From: Shinella sp. XGS7
Lineage (GTDB): Bacteria > Pseudomonadota > Gammaproteobacteria > Burkholderiales > Burkholderiaceae_C
Length of the DNA stretch: 64,000 nucleotides
Reading direction: 5' to 3'
NCBI RefSeq assembly: GCF_020535565.1
Contig: NZ_CP084758.1
Location: forward strand, 186,001 to 250,000
In this document: positions 55,276 to 64,000 of the stretch, piece after piece
Numbering within the stretch: the first letter of the stretch is position 1
Layout of the letters: each line of letters opens with the position of its first letter
Translations under genes and position numbers: made by a program
The notes under the pieces: generated by a model
What the model was told of the DNA's origin: nothing
The model's database searches: none
The model's input: only the letters and a program-made list of their open reading frames with translations

Positions 55276-58037
55276 GGGCTCACCTCACAAGGCGTGGTGT
55301 CGATCAGGCGGCGCAGCGCGGGCAGGCAGGAGCCGCACTGGGTGCCGCATTGCAGCGCATCCTGCAGGGCCTTGAGGCGCTGTGCCGGCGCGCCCGCGCA
55401 CTGCCCCAGCTGCGCGCGGATGCGGGCCTCCGAGACATCGAGGCAGTTGCAGACCTGGGCGCTGCGCGGGGCCAGGTCTGGCCCCGCCGTTTCCGGCGCC
55501 AGCAGGCGGCGGCCATGCGGCTGCACGGCTCCGGCCTCACGCCACAGCGCATGCAGCCAGGCCCCTTGTTGCGCATCCTCGGCCAGGGTGAGCAGGGCCT
55601 GAAGCCCCTGGCCGGCCGCATCCAGGCGCAGCAGGCGCAGGCGGCCACGGCGGCTGTCGGCATAACGCAGCAGGCCCGGGCCCTGCAGCCCCAGCAGGGC
55701 GGCCACCCGCCGCACCAGCTCGGCCGCGGGCGCCTCGGCACAGGCAGCCTCCAGGCGCCAGCCCTCGCGGCCCTCCGGGCCCTGCACCGGCACGGCGTAG
55801 GCGTAGTCAAACTCATGCAGCAGCTGGCGCAGATCCTGACCGGACTGGCCCCAGGCCGCGGCACGCAGACGCCAGGGCAGATCCAGCTTGCTCACAGACA
55901 CCGCGGCGAATTTGAGCTCGGGCTGGCGGGCATCGGGGCAGAAGGCGCTCTGGCACAGGGCATTGATGCCGCGCAGGGCCGCGCCGCCAGGCGATTCCCG
56001 GCCGCCCAGGAACTCCGGCCCCCAGTGCATGGGCACATAGGCCTGCCCCGAGGCGATGGTGGCATCGCCCCGCAGCTCGATATGCAGCACGCCGCGGCGC
56101 GAGCTCAGGCGCACGATGTCGCCATCGCGCAGGCCGCGGTGCGGCATGTCGCCGGGGTGCAGGCGCAGCCAGGGCTGCTCCTCGTGCGCGAAGAGCCGCC
56201 CCAGGCGGCCGCTGCGGCTCATGCCATGCCACTGGTCGCGCAGCCGCCCCGTGCTCAGGGCCAGAGGGTAGCGCGCGTCGAGGGGATCGACCGGCGGCCG
56301 GTAGGGCTGGGCGATGAAGCGGGCCCGGCCCTCGGGCGTGGCGCTGAAGCGGCCGTCCTCATAGAGCCGGGCGCGGCCCTGGGCAGCGCCCTCGGGACAG
56401 GGCCATTGCTGCGGCCCCTCGCGCTCCAGCCGGGCATAGCTGAGGCCGCTGATGTCCAGGTCACGGCCCCGCGTGGCCTCGCGGTGCTCCAGCCAGAGCT
56501 GCTCCGGCCCCTCCGCGCCAAAGAGGCTGGGCAGGCCGGGGCGCAGCAGGCACTCCAGCGCGCGGCCCAGATCGCGGGCGATGCGCCAGTCCGCCCGGGC
56601 CTGGCCCGGTGCAGGCACGGCCGCCCGCACCCGCGTGATGCGCCGCTCGCTGTTGGTGACCGTGCCCTCCTTCTCGCCCCAGCTGGCGGCAGGCAGCAGC
56701 ACATCGGCCAAGGCCGCGGTGGCCGTGTCGGCAAAAGCCTCTTGCAGCACCACCAGCTCGCAGCGCGCCAGGGCCGCGCGCACCAGGGCCTGATCGGGCA
56801 GGGACTGGGCCGGGTTGGTGCAGGCTATCCAGAGCAGCTTGATCTCGCCGCGCGCCGCGGCCTCGAAGAGTTCCACCGCGGTCTTGCCCGGCGTGGCCGG
56901 CAGGGCTTCCACCCCCCAGAGCCGCGCGATCTCGGCGCGGTGGGCGGCATTGGCGGGATCACGGTGGCCGGGCAGCAGGCTGGCCATGCCGCCGACCTCG
57001 CGGCCGCCCATGGCGTTGGGCTGGCCGGTCAGCGAGAATGGGCCGGCACCGGGGCGGCCGATCTGTGCCGTGGCCAGGTGCAGATTGATCAGGGCGGTGT
57101 TCTTGGCCGTGCCGCTGCTGCTCTGGTTCAGGCCCATGCAGTAGAGCGAGAGCGTGGCTGGGGACTGCGCAAACCAGCGTGCCGCCTGCAGCAGATCGGC
57201 CTCGGCAATGCCGCAGAGGCCGGCGGCCTCGCGTGGCGTCATCTCGCGCACCAGGGCCTTGAGCGCCACGAAGCCCTCGGTGTGGGCGGCAATGAAGTCC
57301 GGCGCGAGCCAGCCTTCCCAGATGCAGGCATGCAGCAGGCCGTGGAACAGGGCCACATCGGTGCCGGGCCGGATGGCCAGGTGCAGGTCGGCAAACTCGG
57401 CCGTCTCGGTGCGGCGCGGATCGACCACGATGATCTTCATGTCCGGCCGCCGGGCGCGCGCAGCCTCGAGGCGGCGGAACAGGATGGGATGGGCCCAGGC
57501 CGGATTGGCACCGGCGATGAAGACGCAGTCGGCGAGCTCGATGTCCTCGTAGCAGGCGGGCGGCGCGTCGGCGCCCAGGCTCTGCTTGTAGCCCACCACG
57601 GCCGCGCTCATGCACAGGCGGGAGTTGGAGTCGATGTGGTTGCTGCCCACCAGGCCGCGGGCCAGCTTGTTGAAGGCGTGGTAGTCCTCGGTCAGCAGCT
57701 GGCCCGAGAGGTAGAAGCCCACGGACTCGGGCCCGTGGTCCTGGATCAGGGCTGCCATGCGGGCGGCCAGACGGGTGTTGAGCGTGTCCCAGTCCAGGGC
57801 TTGGTGAGCCTGGTCGCGGCGCTCGCGCCAGGCGGGCTGCAGCAGGCGGCGCGGCGCGCCGGCCGCGGCCGTGAGATGGAGGGTGGCGCCCTTGCTGCAC
57901 AGGCGGCCGAAGTTGGCCGGATGCGCCGGGTCGCCGCGCACGCCGGTGATGCGAGCCCCCTCGCTCTCGATGATCACCCCGCAGCCCACCCCGCAGTAGG
58001 GGCAGGTGCTGCGGGTCTCGCTCCGGGCCTCGGCCAT
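55272..58037 (-). CDS. nasA: assimilatory nitrate reductase catalytic subunit
   Basis: A 921-residue molybdoenzyme of the bis-MGD family. The N-terminal [4Fe-4S] motif is [10 protein letters not shown]...LCSKG, then [26 protein letters not shown] and [16 protein letters not shown]. The C terminus adds a BFD-type [2Fe-2S] domain ([19 protein letters not shown]...[16 protein letters not shown]), usual in cytoplasmic NasA. It reduces nitrate to nitrite for NirBD. The start at 58037 gives [16 protein letters not shown]; the frame is open further upstream but overlaps nirD. It overlaps cobA by ATGA. Confidence 0.95.
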   Translation of the reverse strand: MAEARSETRSTCPYCGVGCGVIIESEGARITGVRGDPAHPANFGRLCSKGATLHLTAAAGAPRRLLQPAWRERRDQAHQALDWDTLNTRLAARMAALIQDHGPESVGFYLSGQLLTEDYHAFNKLARGLVGSNHIDSNSRLCMSAAVVGYKQSLGADAPPACYEDIELADCVFIAGANPAWAHPILFRRLEAARARRPDMKIIVVDPRRTETAEFADLHLAIRPGTDVALFHGLLHACIWEGWLAPDFIAAHTEGFVALKALVREMTPREAAGLCGIAEADLLQAARWFAQSPATLSLYCMGLNQSSSGTAKNTALINLHLATAQIGRPGAGPFSLTGQPNAMGGREVGGMASLLPGHRDPANAAHRAEIARLWGVEALPATPGKTAVELFEAAARGEIKLLWIACTNPAQSLPDQALVRAALARCELVVLQEAFADTATAALADVLLPAASWGEKEGTVTNSERRITRVRAAVPAPGQARADWRIARDLGRALECLLRPGLPSLFGAEGPEQLWLEHREATRGRDLDISGLSYARLEREGPQQWPCPEGAAQGRARLYEDGRFSATPEGRARFIAQPYRPPVDPLDARYPLALSTGRLRDQWHGMSRSGRLGRLFAHEEQPWLRLHPGDMPHRGLRDGDIVRLSSRRGVLHIELRGDATIASGQAYVPMHWGPEFLGGRESPGGAALRGINALCQSAFCPDARQPELKFAAVSVSKLDLPWRLRAAAWGQSGQDLRQLLHEFDYAYAVPVQGPEGREGWRLEAACAEAPAAELVRRVAALLGLQGPGLLRYADSRRGRLRLLRLDAAGQGLQALLTLAEDAQQGAWLHALWREAGAVQPHGRRLLAPETAGPDLAPRSAQVCNCLDVSEARIRAQLGQCAGAPAQRLKALQDALQCGTQCGSCLPALRRLIDTTPCEVSP

Positions 58038-58041
58038 GGTC

Positions 58042-58422
58042 TCAGCAACCCGTGCGGGTGCAGGGGCCGGCGCGGACGGGCGACAAATCGGTAGCCAGGC
58101 CCTCCAGCTCGCTGTGCAGCAGCATGACCTGGCCCTGCTCCACCCGCACCGCGAACACCGGGGTGCGACCCTCGTCGGGCTCGCGGGCGCAGCCACTGTC
58201 CAGGGCGATGGTCCAGTTGTGCAGGGGGCAGGCCACGGACTGGCCAAAGACCAGGCCCTGGCTCAGCGGGCCGGCGCGGTGAGGGCAGCGGTCCAGCAGG
58301 GCGTAGACCTGATCGTCGGCGGTGCGGAACAGGGCCACCTCGGGGCCGCGGGCGCGCTGCACGCGGCGCGCGCCCAGCGGCGGGATGTCCTGCAGGGCGC
58401 AGATGGTTTTCCAGTCGCTCAT
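58042..58422 (-). CDS. nirD: nitrite reductase small subunit
   Basis: A 126-residue Rieske-type ferredoxin-fold subunit (MSDWKTICALQDIPPLGARRV, DRCPHRAGPLSQGLV, VACPLHNWTIALDSG), with the C-x-H and C-x2-H ligand motifs present. It works with NirB. The gene lies 4 bases after nirB and 4 bases before the nasA ATG. The start at 58422 gives normal length; the upstream open frame overlaps nirB. Confidence 0.92.
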   Translation of the reverse strand: MSDWKTICALQDIPPLGARRVQRARGPEVALFRTADDQVYALLDRCPHRAGPLSQGLVFGQSVACPLHNWTIALDSGCAREPDEGRTPVFAVRVEQGQVMLLHSELEGLATDLSPVRAGPCTRTGC

Positions 58423-58426
58423 GGCT

Positions 58427-60907
58427 TCAGGCTCCTTGCAGGGCGGTGAACTGGCGCAGATCGACGCCGGCCTTCTCGAACTCGAACCAGGGGTCGGGCT
58501 CGCCATCAAGCGCATGCTGCAGCTCGGCCCAGAGCGCGCGGCGGCCCTCGGGGTCGTCGAGGATGCGGGCCTTCACATGGTCCAGGCCCACGCGGCTCAC
58601 GTAGTGCACGGTGCGCTCCAGGTACCAGCCTTCCTTGCGGTAGAGCTGCATGAAGGCGCCGGTGTACTCCAGCACCTCGGCGGCGCTCTTGAGCTTGGTG
58701 AAGAAATGGGCCACCTCGGTCTTGATGCCGCCGTTGCCGGCGATGTACATCTCCCAGCCCGAGTCCACGCCGATGATGCCCACGTCCTTGATGCCGGCCT
58801 CGGCGCAGTTGCGCGGGCAGCCGCTGACGGCGAACTTGACCTTGTGCGGCGCGTACATGCGCCACATGGCGCGCTCCAGGTCCTTGCCCATCTGGGTGCT
58901 GTCCTGCGTGCCGAAACGGCACCAGTCGGAACCGACGCAGGTTTTCACCGTCCGCAGGCCCTTGGCATAGGCCTGGCCGGAGATGAAACCGGCCTGGCCG
59001 AGGTCTGCCCAGACGGCCGGCAGGTCCTCCTTCTCGATGCCGAGCAGGTCGATGCGCTGGCCGCCCGTCACCTTCACCAGCGGAATTGCGAACTTGTCGA
59101 CCACATCGGCGATGGCGCGCAGCTCGCCGGAATTGGTCACGCCGCCCCACATGCGCGGCACGACGGAATAGGTGCCGTCCTTCTGGATATTGGCGTGCAC
59201 GCGCTCGTTGATCAGCCGCGCCTGGGGATCATCGCGCGCCTCCTTGGGCCAGCTGGAGATCAGGTAGTAGTTCAGGGCCGGGCGGCAGCTGGCACAGCCA
59301 TTGGGACTGCGCCAGCCCAGCGTGCGGTAGACCTGGTCCAGGCGGGTGAGGTGCTGGTCGAAGATGGCGTCGCGCACATCCTGGTGGCTCAGATCCGTGC
59401 AGCCGCACAGGGCCTTCTTCTTGGGCGCGGCCGAGTAGTCGCCACCGGCCGTGAACATCAGCAGCTGCTCCACCAGACCGGTGCAGGAACCGCAGCTGGC
59501 GCTGGCCTTGGTGTGCTTGCGCACCTCTTCCAGCGTGAACAGGCCCTTGTCCTTGATGGCCTTGCAGATGGTGCCCTTGTTCACGCCATTGCAGCCGCAG
59601 ACCTCGTCCGTGTCCGCCATGGCCGCGGCCTTGCTGTGGCCCTGGTGGCCCACATCGCCGATATTGCTCTCGCCGAACATCAGCTTGTCGCGGATGTCGG
59701 CGATCTTGCGCCCCTCGCGCAGCAGCTTGAAGTACCAGGCACCGTCCACCGTGTCGCCGTAGAGGCAGGCGCCCACCAGCTGGTCGTCGCGGATCACCAG
59801 CTTCTTGTAGACCCCGGCGAAGGGGTCGCTCATCACGATCTCTTCCGTCGCGGCCCCGCCCATGAAGTCACCGGCGCTGAAGAGGTCGATGCCGGTGACC
59901 TTGAGCTTGGTGCTGGTCTGCGAGCCCTGGTAGCGGCCGATGCCGAACTGGGCCAGATGCGTGGCGCAGACCTTGCCCTGCTCGAAGAGCGGGGCCACCA
60001 GGCCATAGGCCACGCCGCGGTGCGCGGCGCATTCGCCCACCGCGTAGATGCGTGGGTCGGTCACGGTCTGCAGCGTGTCGGTGACGACGATGCCCCGGCT
60101 GCAATGCAGGCCGGCGCTCTCGGCCAGCGCCGTGTTGGGGCGGATGCCGGCGGCCATCACCACCAGATCGGCGGGGATCTCGCTGCCGTCCTTGAAGCGC
60201 ACGGCCATCACGCGCCCGTGCCTGTCGCCGACCAGCGCCTCGGTCTGCGTGGCCAGGCGGAACCTCAGGCCGCGCGCCTGCAGCGACTGGCGCAAGAGCT
60301 CGCCGGCCTGCTCGTCCAGCTGGCGCTCCATCAGCCAGTCGCCCAGATGCACCACGGTCACCTGCATGCCGCGCAGCATCAGGCCGTTGGCAGCCTCCAG
60401 GCCCAGCAGGCCGCCGCCGATCACCACCGCGTGCTGGTACTTGGCCGCCGCATCGATCATGGCCTGCACGTCATCGAGATCGCGGTAGGTGATGACGCCG
60501 GGCAGGTCCTTGCCCGGCACCGGCAGGATGAAGGGCACGGAGCCGGTGGCGATCAGCAGGCGGTCGTAGTCGGCGCTCACCGTTTTGCCCCGGCCGTCCT
60601 CGGCCATGACCCGGCGGCGCACGCGGTCGATCTTCTTGACCTCCATGCCCAGGTGCAGCTGGATGCCGTGCTCCTCGTACCAGGCGAGCGGGTTGAGGAT
60701 GATCTCCTCGAGCGTCTGCTCGCCGGCCAGCACCGGGCTGAGCAGGATGCGGTTGTAGTTGGGATGGGGCTCGGCGCCGAAGACCGTGATCTCGTAGAGA
60801 TCGGGGGCGATCTTGAGCAGCTCCTCCAGCGTGCGCACGCCGGCCATGCCGTTGCCCACCAGCACCAGGCGCTGGCGGGGCTTTGCGGGATCCATCGTCT
60901 CGGGCAT
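58427..60907 (-). CDS. nirB: NADH-dependent nitrite reductase large subunit
   Basis: An 826-residue siroheme enzyme reducing nitrite to ammonium. An N-terminal FAD/NAD domain (LVLVGNGMAGVRTLEELL, AVVIGGGLLGLEAANGLMLRG) is followed by two BFD-like [2Fe-2S] regions (CGCNGVNKGTI, ASCGSCTGLVEQLL and CGCTDLSHQDV). The siroheme-[4Fe-4S] motif is CVGSDWCRFGTQDS...CPRNCAEAG. About 58910-59215 is alphaproteobacterium-like in style. I chose the start at 60907 because GGAG is 9 bases upstream; ATG at 60916 is directly against that GGAG. Confidence 0.95.
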   Translation of the reverse strand: MPETMDPAKPRQRLVLVGNGMAGVRTLEELLKIAPDLYEITVFGAEPHPNYNRILLSPVLAGEQTLEEIILNPLAWYEEHGIQLHLGMEVKKIDRVRRRVMAEDGRGKTVSADYDRLLIATGSVPFILPVPGKDLPGVITYRDLDDVQAMIDAAAKYQHAVVIGGGLLGLEAANGLMLRGMQVTVVHLGDWLMERQLDEQAGELLRQSLQARGLRFRLATQTEALVGDRHGRVMAVRFKDGSEIPADLVVMAAGIRPNTALAESAGLHCSRGIVVTDTLQTVTDPRIYAVGECAAHRGVAYGLVAPLFEQGKVCATHLAQFGIGRYQGSQTSTKLKVTGIDLFSAGDFMGGAATEEIVMSDPFAGVYKKLVIRDDQLVGACLYGDTVDGAWYFKLLREGRKIADIRDKLMFGESNIGDVGHQGHSKAAAMADTDEVCGCNGVNKGTICKAIKDKGLFTLEEVRKHTKASASCGSCTGLVEQLLMFTAGGDYSAAPKKKALCGCTDLSHQDVRDAIFDQHLTRLDQVYRTLGWRSPNGCASCRPALNYYLISSWPKEARDDPQARLINERVHANIQKDGTYSVVPRMWGGVTNSGELRAIADVVDKFAIPLVKVTGGQRIDLLGIEKEDLPAVWADLGQAGFISGQAYAKGLRTVKTCVGSDWCRFGTQDSTQMGKDLERAMWRMYAPHKVKFAVSGCPRNCAEAGIKDVGIIGVDSGWEMYIAGNGGIKTEVAHFFTKLKSAAEVLEYTGAFMQLYRKEGWYLERTVHYVSRVGLDHVKARILDDPEGRRALWAELQHALDGEPDPWFEFEKAGVDLRQFTALQGA
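58910..59215 (-). other. alphaproteobacterium-like mosaic segment in nirB
   Basis: The siroheme-domain region around VGSDWCRFGTQ to RMWGGVTNSGELRAIAD shows the alphaproteobacterial codon style, flanked on both sides by host-style sequence. Frame kept. Confidence 0.65.
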
Positions 60908-60981
60908 ATCACTCATCTCCGGGCAAGGCTCCGCCCGCACGGCGCGCAACAGGCACCGTGAGGACCAAGCAAGGGGAATAC

Positions 60982-61788
60982 TCAGGCCGCTTCGCGGTGC
61001 TTGTGGCGGGTGTAGAGGAAGTCGATCACGGCTTTGCGCGCGTGCACATAGACCGGGTCTTCCGCCAAGGCCACGCGCTGGCGCGGCCGCGCCAGGGGCA
61101 CGCTCAGGATCTCGCCGATGGTGGCGGCCGGGCCGTTGCTCATCATCACGATGCGGTCGGAGAGCAGCACGGCCTCATCCACATCGTGGGTCACCATCAC
61201 CACCGTGCTCTGGGTGCGGGCCACGATCTTGAGCAGTTCATCCTGCAGATGGGCGCGCGTGAGCGCGTCCAGCGCGCCGAAGGGCTCGTCCATCAGCAGC
61301 ACCTTGGGCTCCATGGCCAGGGCGCGGGCAATGCCCACGCGCTGCTTCATGCCCCCGGAGATCTCGTGCGGCTTCTTGTGCATGGCGTGGCCCATGCCCA
61401 CCAGGTGCAGGGCCTCGTCGGTGCGCTCGGCCAGGCGGCGCTTGAGCTCGCGCCCGCCAAAGACCGACTCCACCGCCAGGTACACATTCTCGAAGCAGCT
61501 CAGCCAGGGCAGCAGGGAGTGGTTCTGGAAGACCACGGCGCGCTCGGGCCCCGGTGCGGCGATCTCGCGGCCGTCGCAGATCAGGGCGCCGCTGCTGGGC
61601 TGCAGCAGGCCGGCCATCAGATTGAGCAAGGTGCTCTTGCCGCAGCCGGAGTGACCGATCAGGGTGATGAACTCGCCGCGCTGCACCTGCAGATGGATGT
61701 CGTGCAGGGCATGGAAGCGGCCCTTGCGGGTGTGGAACACCATCTCCGCGCCCTGGACCTCAATGAAGGCTCGTGGATTGCTCGTCAT
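60982..61788 (-). CDS. nrtD: nitrate ABC transporter ATP-binding protein
   Basis: A 268-residue ABC ATPase: Walker A LIGHSGCGKSTLLN, signature HEISGGMKQRVGIARAL, Walker B VLLMDEPFGALDALTR, H-loop VMVTHDVDEA. It energises nitrate import with NrtA and NrtB encoded upstream (5-base gap). There is no NrtC-type substrate-binding extension. A 74-base spacer precedes nirB. Confidence 0.93.
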   Translation of the reverse strand: MTSNPRAFIEVQGAEMVFHTRKGRFHALHDIHLQVQRGEFITLIGHSGCGKSTLLNLMAGLLQPSSGALICDGREIAAPGPERAVVFQNHSLLPWLSCFENVYLAVESVFGGRELKRRLAERTDEALHLVGMGHAMHKKPHEISGGMKQRVGIARALAMEPKVLLMDEPFGALDALTRAHLQDELLKIVARTQSTVVMVTHDVDEAVLLSDRIVMMSNGPAATIGEILSVPLARPRQRVALAEDPVYVHARKAVIDFLYTRHKHREAA

Positions 61789-61793
61789 GATGT

Positions 61794-62699
61794 TCAGTCC
61801 TCGTAGGCGAAGTGACGGGCCACGGCCATCAAGGCCCATTCCAGCAGCAGGCCCACGATGCCGATCACGAAGATGGCGATGATGATGTGCTGGACATTGA
61901 GGTTGTTCCACTCGTCCCAGACCCAGAAGCCGATGCCCACACCGCCGGTCAGCATCTCGGCCGCCACGATCACCAGCCAGGCCGTGCCTACCGAGAGGCG
62001 CACGCCGGTGAGCATGTAGGGCAGCACCGCGGGGAAGAGGATCTTGCTGATGATCTTCCACTCGCTGAGCTTGAGCACGCGGGCCACATTGAGATAGTCC
62101 TGCGGCACCCGCTGCACGCCCACGGCGGTGTTCACCACCATGGGCCAGATGGAGCAGATGAAGATGGTCCAGATCGCGGCCGGGTTGGCGCTCTTGAAGA
62201 CCAGCAGACCGATGGGCAGCCAGGCCAGGGGCGAGACCGGCTTGAGCAAGCTGATCAGGGGCGAGACCATGCGGCTGACAAACTCGAAGCGGCCGATGAT
62301 GAAGCCCAGCGGGATGCCCACCACGGCCGCCAGACCGAAGCCCACGCCCACGCGGCCCAGTGAGTTCAGGATGTTCCAGCCTATGCCCTGGTCATTGGGG
62401 CCCTTGCTGTAGAAGGGGTCCGCGAACAGCTTGACGGCGGCCTCGAAGGTGGCGGCCGGCGTGGGAAAGCTGCCGCCTTTTTGCGTCAGCAGGGCCCACA
62501 CACCGATCAGCAGGGCCAGGCCCAGCACCGGCGGCAGCACGCTCATCCAGAGCGCGTTCCAGTCCGGGCCACGCCGGGGCGCGGGCGCGGCGCCGGCGGG
62601 CGGCGCCGGCTCGGCCGCAGGTGCTGCGCCCGGGGCGGCAAGCGCCGGCTGCGGCGGCGTGGCCGCTTCGCGCGGGGAGTGAAAGACGGCACTGACCAT
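61794..62699 (-). CDS. nrtB: nitrate ABC transporter permease
   Basis: A 301-residue inner-membrane permease with about six helices. The N-terminal 45 residues are Ala/Pro rich. The ABC-permease EAA-like loop is in VGVQRVPQDYLNVARVLKLSEWKIISKILFPAVLPYMLTG. AAGGAG precedes the ATG. The frame is open further upstream into nrtA, but homology starts near MVSAVFHSP. Confidence 0.93.
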   Translation of the reverse strand: MVSAVFHSPREAATPPQPALAAPGAAPAAEPAPPAGAAPAPRRGPDWNALWMSVLPPVLGLALLIGVWALLTQKGGSFPTPAATFEAAVKLFADPFYSKGPNDQGIGWNILNSLGRVGVGFGLAAVVGIPLGFIIGRFEFVSRMVSPLISLLKPVSPLAWLPIGLLVFKSANPAAIWTIFICSIWPMVVNTAVGVQRVPQDYLNVARVLKLSEWKIISKILFPAVLPYMLTGVRLSVGTAWLVIVAAEMLTGGVGIGFWVWDEWNNLNVQHIIIAIFVIGIVGLLLEWALMAVARHFAYED

Positions 62700-62713
62700 G
62701 ATGAACTCCTTGT

Positions 62714-63934
62714 TCAGGCCTTGACCTTGAAGGCGTCGGCGTACTTGGCGGGATCCTTGCCGTCCCAGACCACGCCGTCGATCAGCTTGGAACTGCGCAG
62801 CAGTTCCTTGGGCACGCTGATCTTGAGCTGGCTGGCGGCCTGCTTGTAGAGCTCGATCTGGTTGATCTGGCGGGCCACGCCCAGGTAGTCGGGGTGCTCC
62901 TTGAGCAGGCCCCAGCGCTTGTGCTGGGTGAGGAACCACATGCCGTCGGACAGGTAGGGGAAGTTGACCGCGCCGTCGTTGAAGAACTTCATGTGGTCGG
63001 GGTCGTCCCAGGTCTTGCCCAGGCCGTTCTGGTATCGGCCCAGGATGCGCTGGTTGATCGCATCCACGCCGGTGTTCACATAGCTCTTCTCGGCGATGGT
63101 CTCGGCCATCTTCAGCTTGTTGGACAGGCTGGCATCGATCCAGCGCCCGGCCTCCAGCACGGCCATGATCACGGCGCGCGCCGTATTGGGGTTCTTCTTG
63201 ACGAACTCGGCCGTGCTGCCCAGCACCTTCTCCGGATGGTCCTTCCAGACCTCCTGGGTGGTGACAGCGGTGACGCCGATGCCATCGACGATGGCGCGGT
63301 GGTTCCAGGGCTCGCCCACGCAGAAGCCGTCCATATTGCCCACCCGCATATTCGCCACCATCTGCGGCGGGGGCACGGTGATGACCTTGGCGTCCTTCAT
63401 GGGGTTCACGCCCACGCTGGCCAGCCAGTAGTAGAGCCACATGGCGTGGGTGCCGGTGGGAAAGGTCTGGGCGAAGGTGTACTCGCGCTTCTCGGCCCCC
63501 ATGAGCTTGGCCAGCGAAGCGCCGTCCACCGCACCTTTGTCGGACAGCTTCTTGGACAGGGTGATGGCCTGGCCGTTGTTGTTCAGCGTCATCAGCACGG
63601 CCATGTCCTTCTTGGGCCCGCCCAGGCCCAGATGCACGCCGTAGACCAGGCCGTAGAGCACATGGGCCATGTCCAGCTCACCATTGACCAGCTTGTCGCG
63701 CACGCCGGCCCAGGAGGCTTCCTTGCTGGGCACGATCTTGATGCCGTACTTCTTGTCGAAGCCCAGCACCGAGGCCATGACGACCGAGGCGCAGTCGGTC
63801 AGCGGGATGAAGCCGATGCGCACCTCCTCCTTCTCGGGCTTGTCCGAGCCGGCGGCCCAGACATGCGGTGCCACCAGGCTGCTGCCCACCGCGGCTGCGC
63901 CGCCCATCAAGAGCTTGCGTCGTTCCTCGCTCAT
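62714..63934 (-). CDS. nrtA: nitrate ABC transporter substrate-binding protein
   Basis: A 406-residue periplasmic binding protein. It begins with a Tat-like signal (EERRKLLMGGAAAVGSSLVAPHVWAAG), then VRIGFIPLTDCASVVMASVLGFDKKYGI, GFCVGEPWNHRAIVDGIG and NPNTARAVIMAVLEAGRWID, typical for NrtA. The start at 63934 (GGAG upstream) is preferred over 63967. It is the first gene of the nitrate operon in the window; upstream sequence to 64000 shows no further gene and its promoter is probably outside. Confidence 0.93.
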   Translation of the reverse strand: MSEERRKLLMGGAAAVGSSLVAPHVWAAGSDKPEKEEVRIGFIPLTDCASVVMASVLGFDKKYGIKIVPSKEASWAGVRDKLVNGELDMAHVLYGLVYGVHLGLGGPKKDMAVLMTLNNNGQAITLSKKLSDKGAVDGASLAKLMGAEKREYTFAQTFPTGTHAMWLYYWLASVGVNPMKDAKVITVPPPQMVANMRVGNMDGFCVGEPWNHRAIVDGIGVTAVTTQEVWKDHPEKVLGSTAEFVKKNPNTARAVIMAVLEAGRWIDASLSNKLKMAETIAEKSYVNTGVDAINQRILGRYQNGLGKTWDDPDHMKFFNDGAVNFPYLSDGMWFLTQHKRWGLLKEHPDYLGVARQINQIELYKQAASQLKISVPKELLRSSKLIDGVVWDGKDPAKYADAFKVKA

Positions 63935-64000
63935 CAATCCTTCTCCCCGCGTCTTGCCATCCAACATGCCGATCTCCAGCGTCGAAAGCCAATGAAAAAA

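Noticed and set aside
55350-58094. 914-codon plus-strand frame
   Set aside because: Antisense shadow of nasA; no protein-like motifs.
58322-60961. 879-codon plus-strand frame
   Set aside because: Antisense shadow of nirB and nirD.

Overview
The window looks like chromosomal DNA of a high-GC betaproteobacterium, most likely order Burkholderiales and possibly the Roseateles/Paucibacter/Rubrivivax neighbourhood. The evidence is near-exclusive CTG/GTG/GCC codon use, a PEP-CTERM-type sorting tail, a DksA without the zinc cysteines, and tightly packed operons with 4-base ATGA overlaps. No rRNA, tRNA, prophage or CRISPR array was seen.

Layout. 1-5.5 kb: a leucine/isovalerate catabolic operon (liuB, GNAT, liuC) running into biotin genes (bioA, bioF), with a divergent TetR regulator. 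5.6-10 kb: a LysM-FecR secreted protein followed by a CHASE2 hybrid histidine kinase. 10-12.7 kb: a two-subunit molybdenum hydroxylase of the isoquinoline oxidoreductase type. 12.7-16 kb: a copper module (copZ, copA, cueR) with two CueR-type operators. 16-22.6 kb: two pirins, a large lipoprotein overlapped by a PEP-CTERM-like protein, and azoR with a divergent LysR gene. 22.6-25.4 kb: an exported oligopeptidase and a TonB-domain protein. 25.5-31.7 kb: the thiamin operon thiC-thiO-thiS-thiG-thiDE behind a TPP riboswitch, interrupted by a 322-bp insertion. 31.6-35.4 kb: soxR with a monooxygenase, YciI, an esterase, and a MerR/metallo-beta-lactamase pair. 35.6-43.4 kb: a housekeeping block (M48-like hydrolase, plsC, gmhB, glyS, glyQ, lnt, corC). 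43.4-50.4 kb: a COG0523 GTPase, dksA, a STAS protein, an IS481 element and hslVU. 50.4-54.5 kb: coaX and two chemoreceptors. 54.5-64 kb: a nitrate assimilation operon (nrtA-nrtB-nrtD-nirB-nirD-nasA-cobA), transcribed leftward.

The most important observation is mosaicism. Inside liuB, thiC, hslU, one chemoreceptor and nirB, stretches of about 0.2-1.3 kb switch abruptly, in frame, to an alphaproteobacterial (Rhizobiales-like) codon style and protein sequence. All lie in conserved parts of core genes. This is either an assembly chimera from a mixed sample or real gene conversion, and only read mapping can tell which. A frameshift in a G-run of cobA and a missing catalytic Asp in gmhB also raise base-accuracy questions.

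The most interesting non-coding finds are a family of three-hairpin GC-rich repeats whose stems covary between two copies, a 9-bp-flanked insertion inside the thi operon, and an IS481 copy that landed exactly on a stop codon and restored it on both sides. I found no clear undescribed multi-gene system. The LysM-FecR/CHASE2 pair and the lipoprotein/PEP-CTERM pair are the best candidates for unassigned function.
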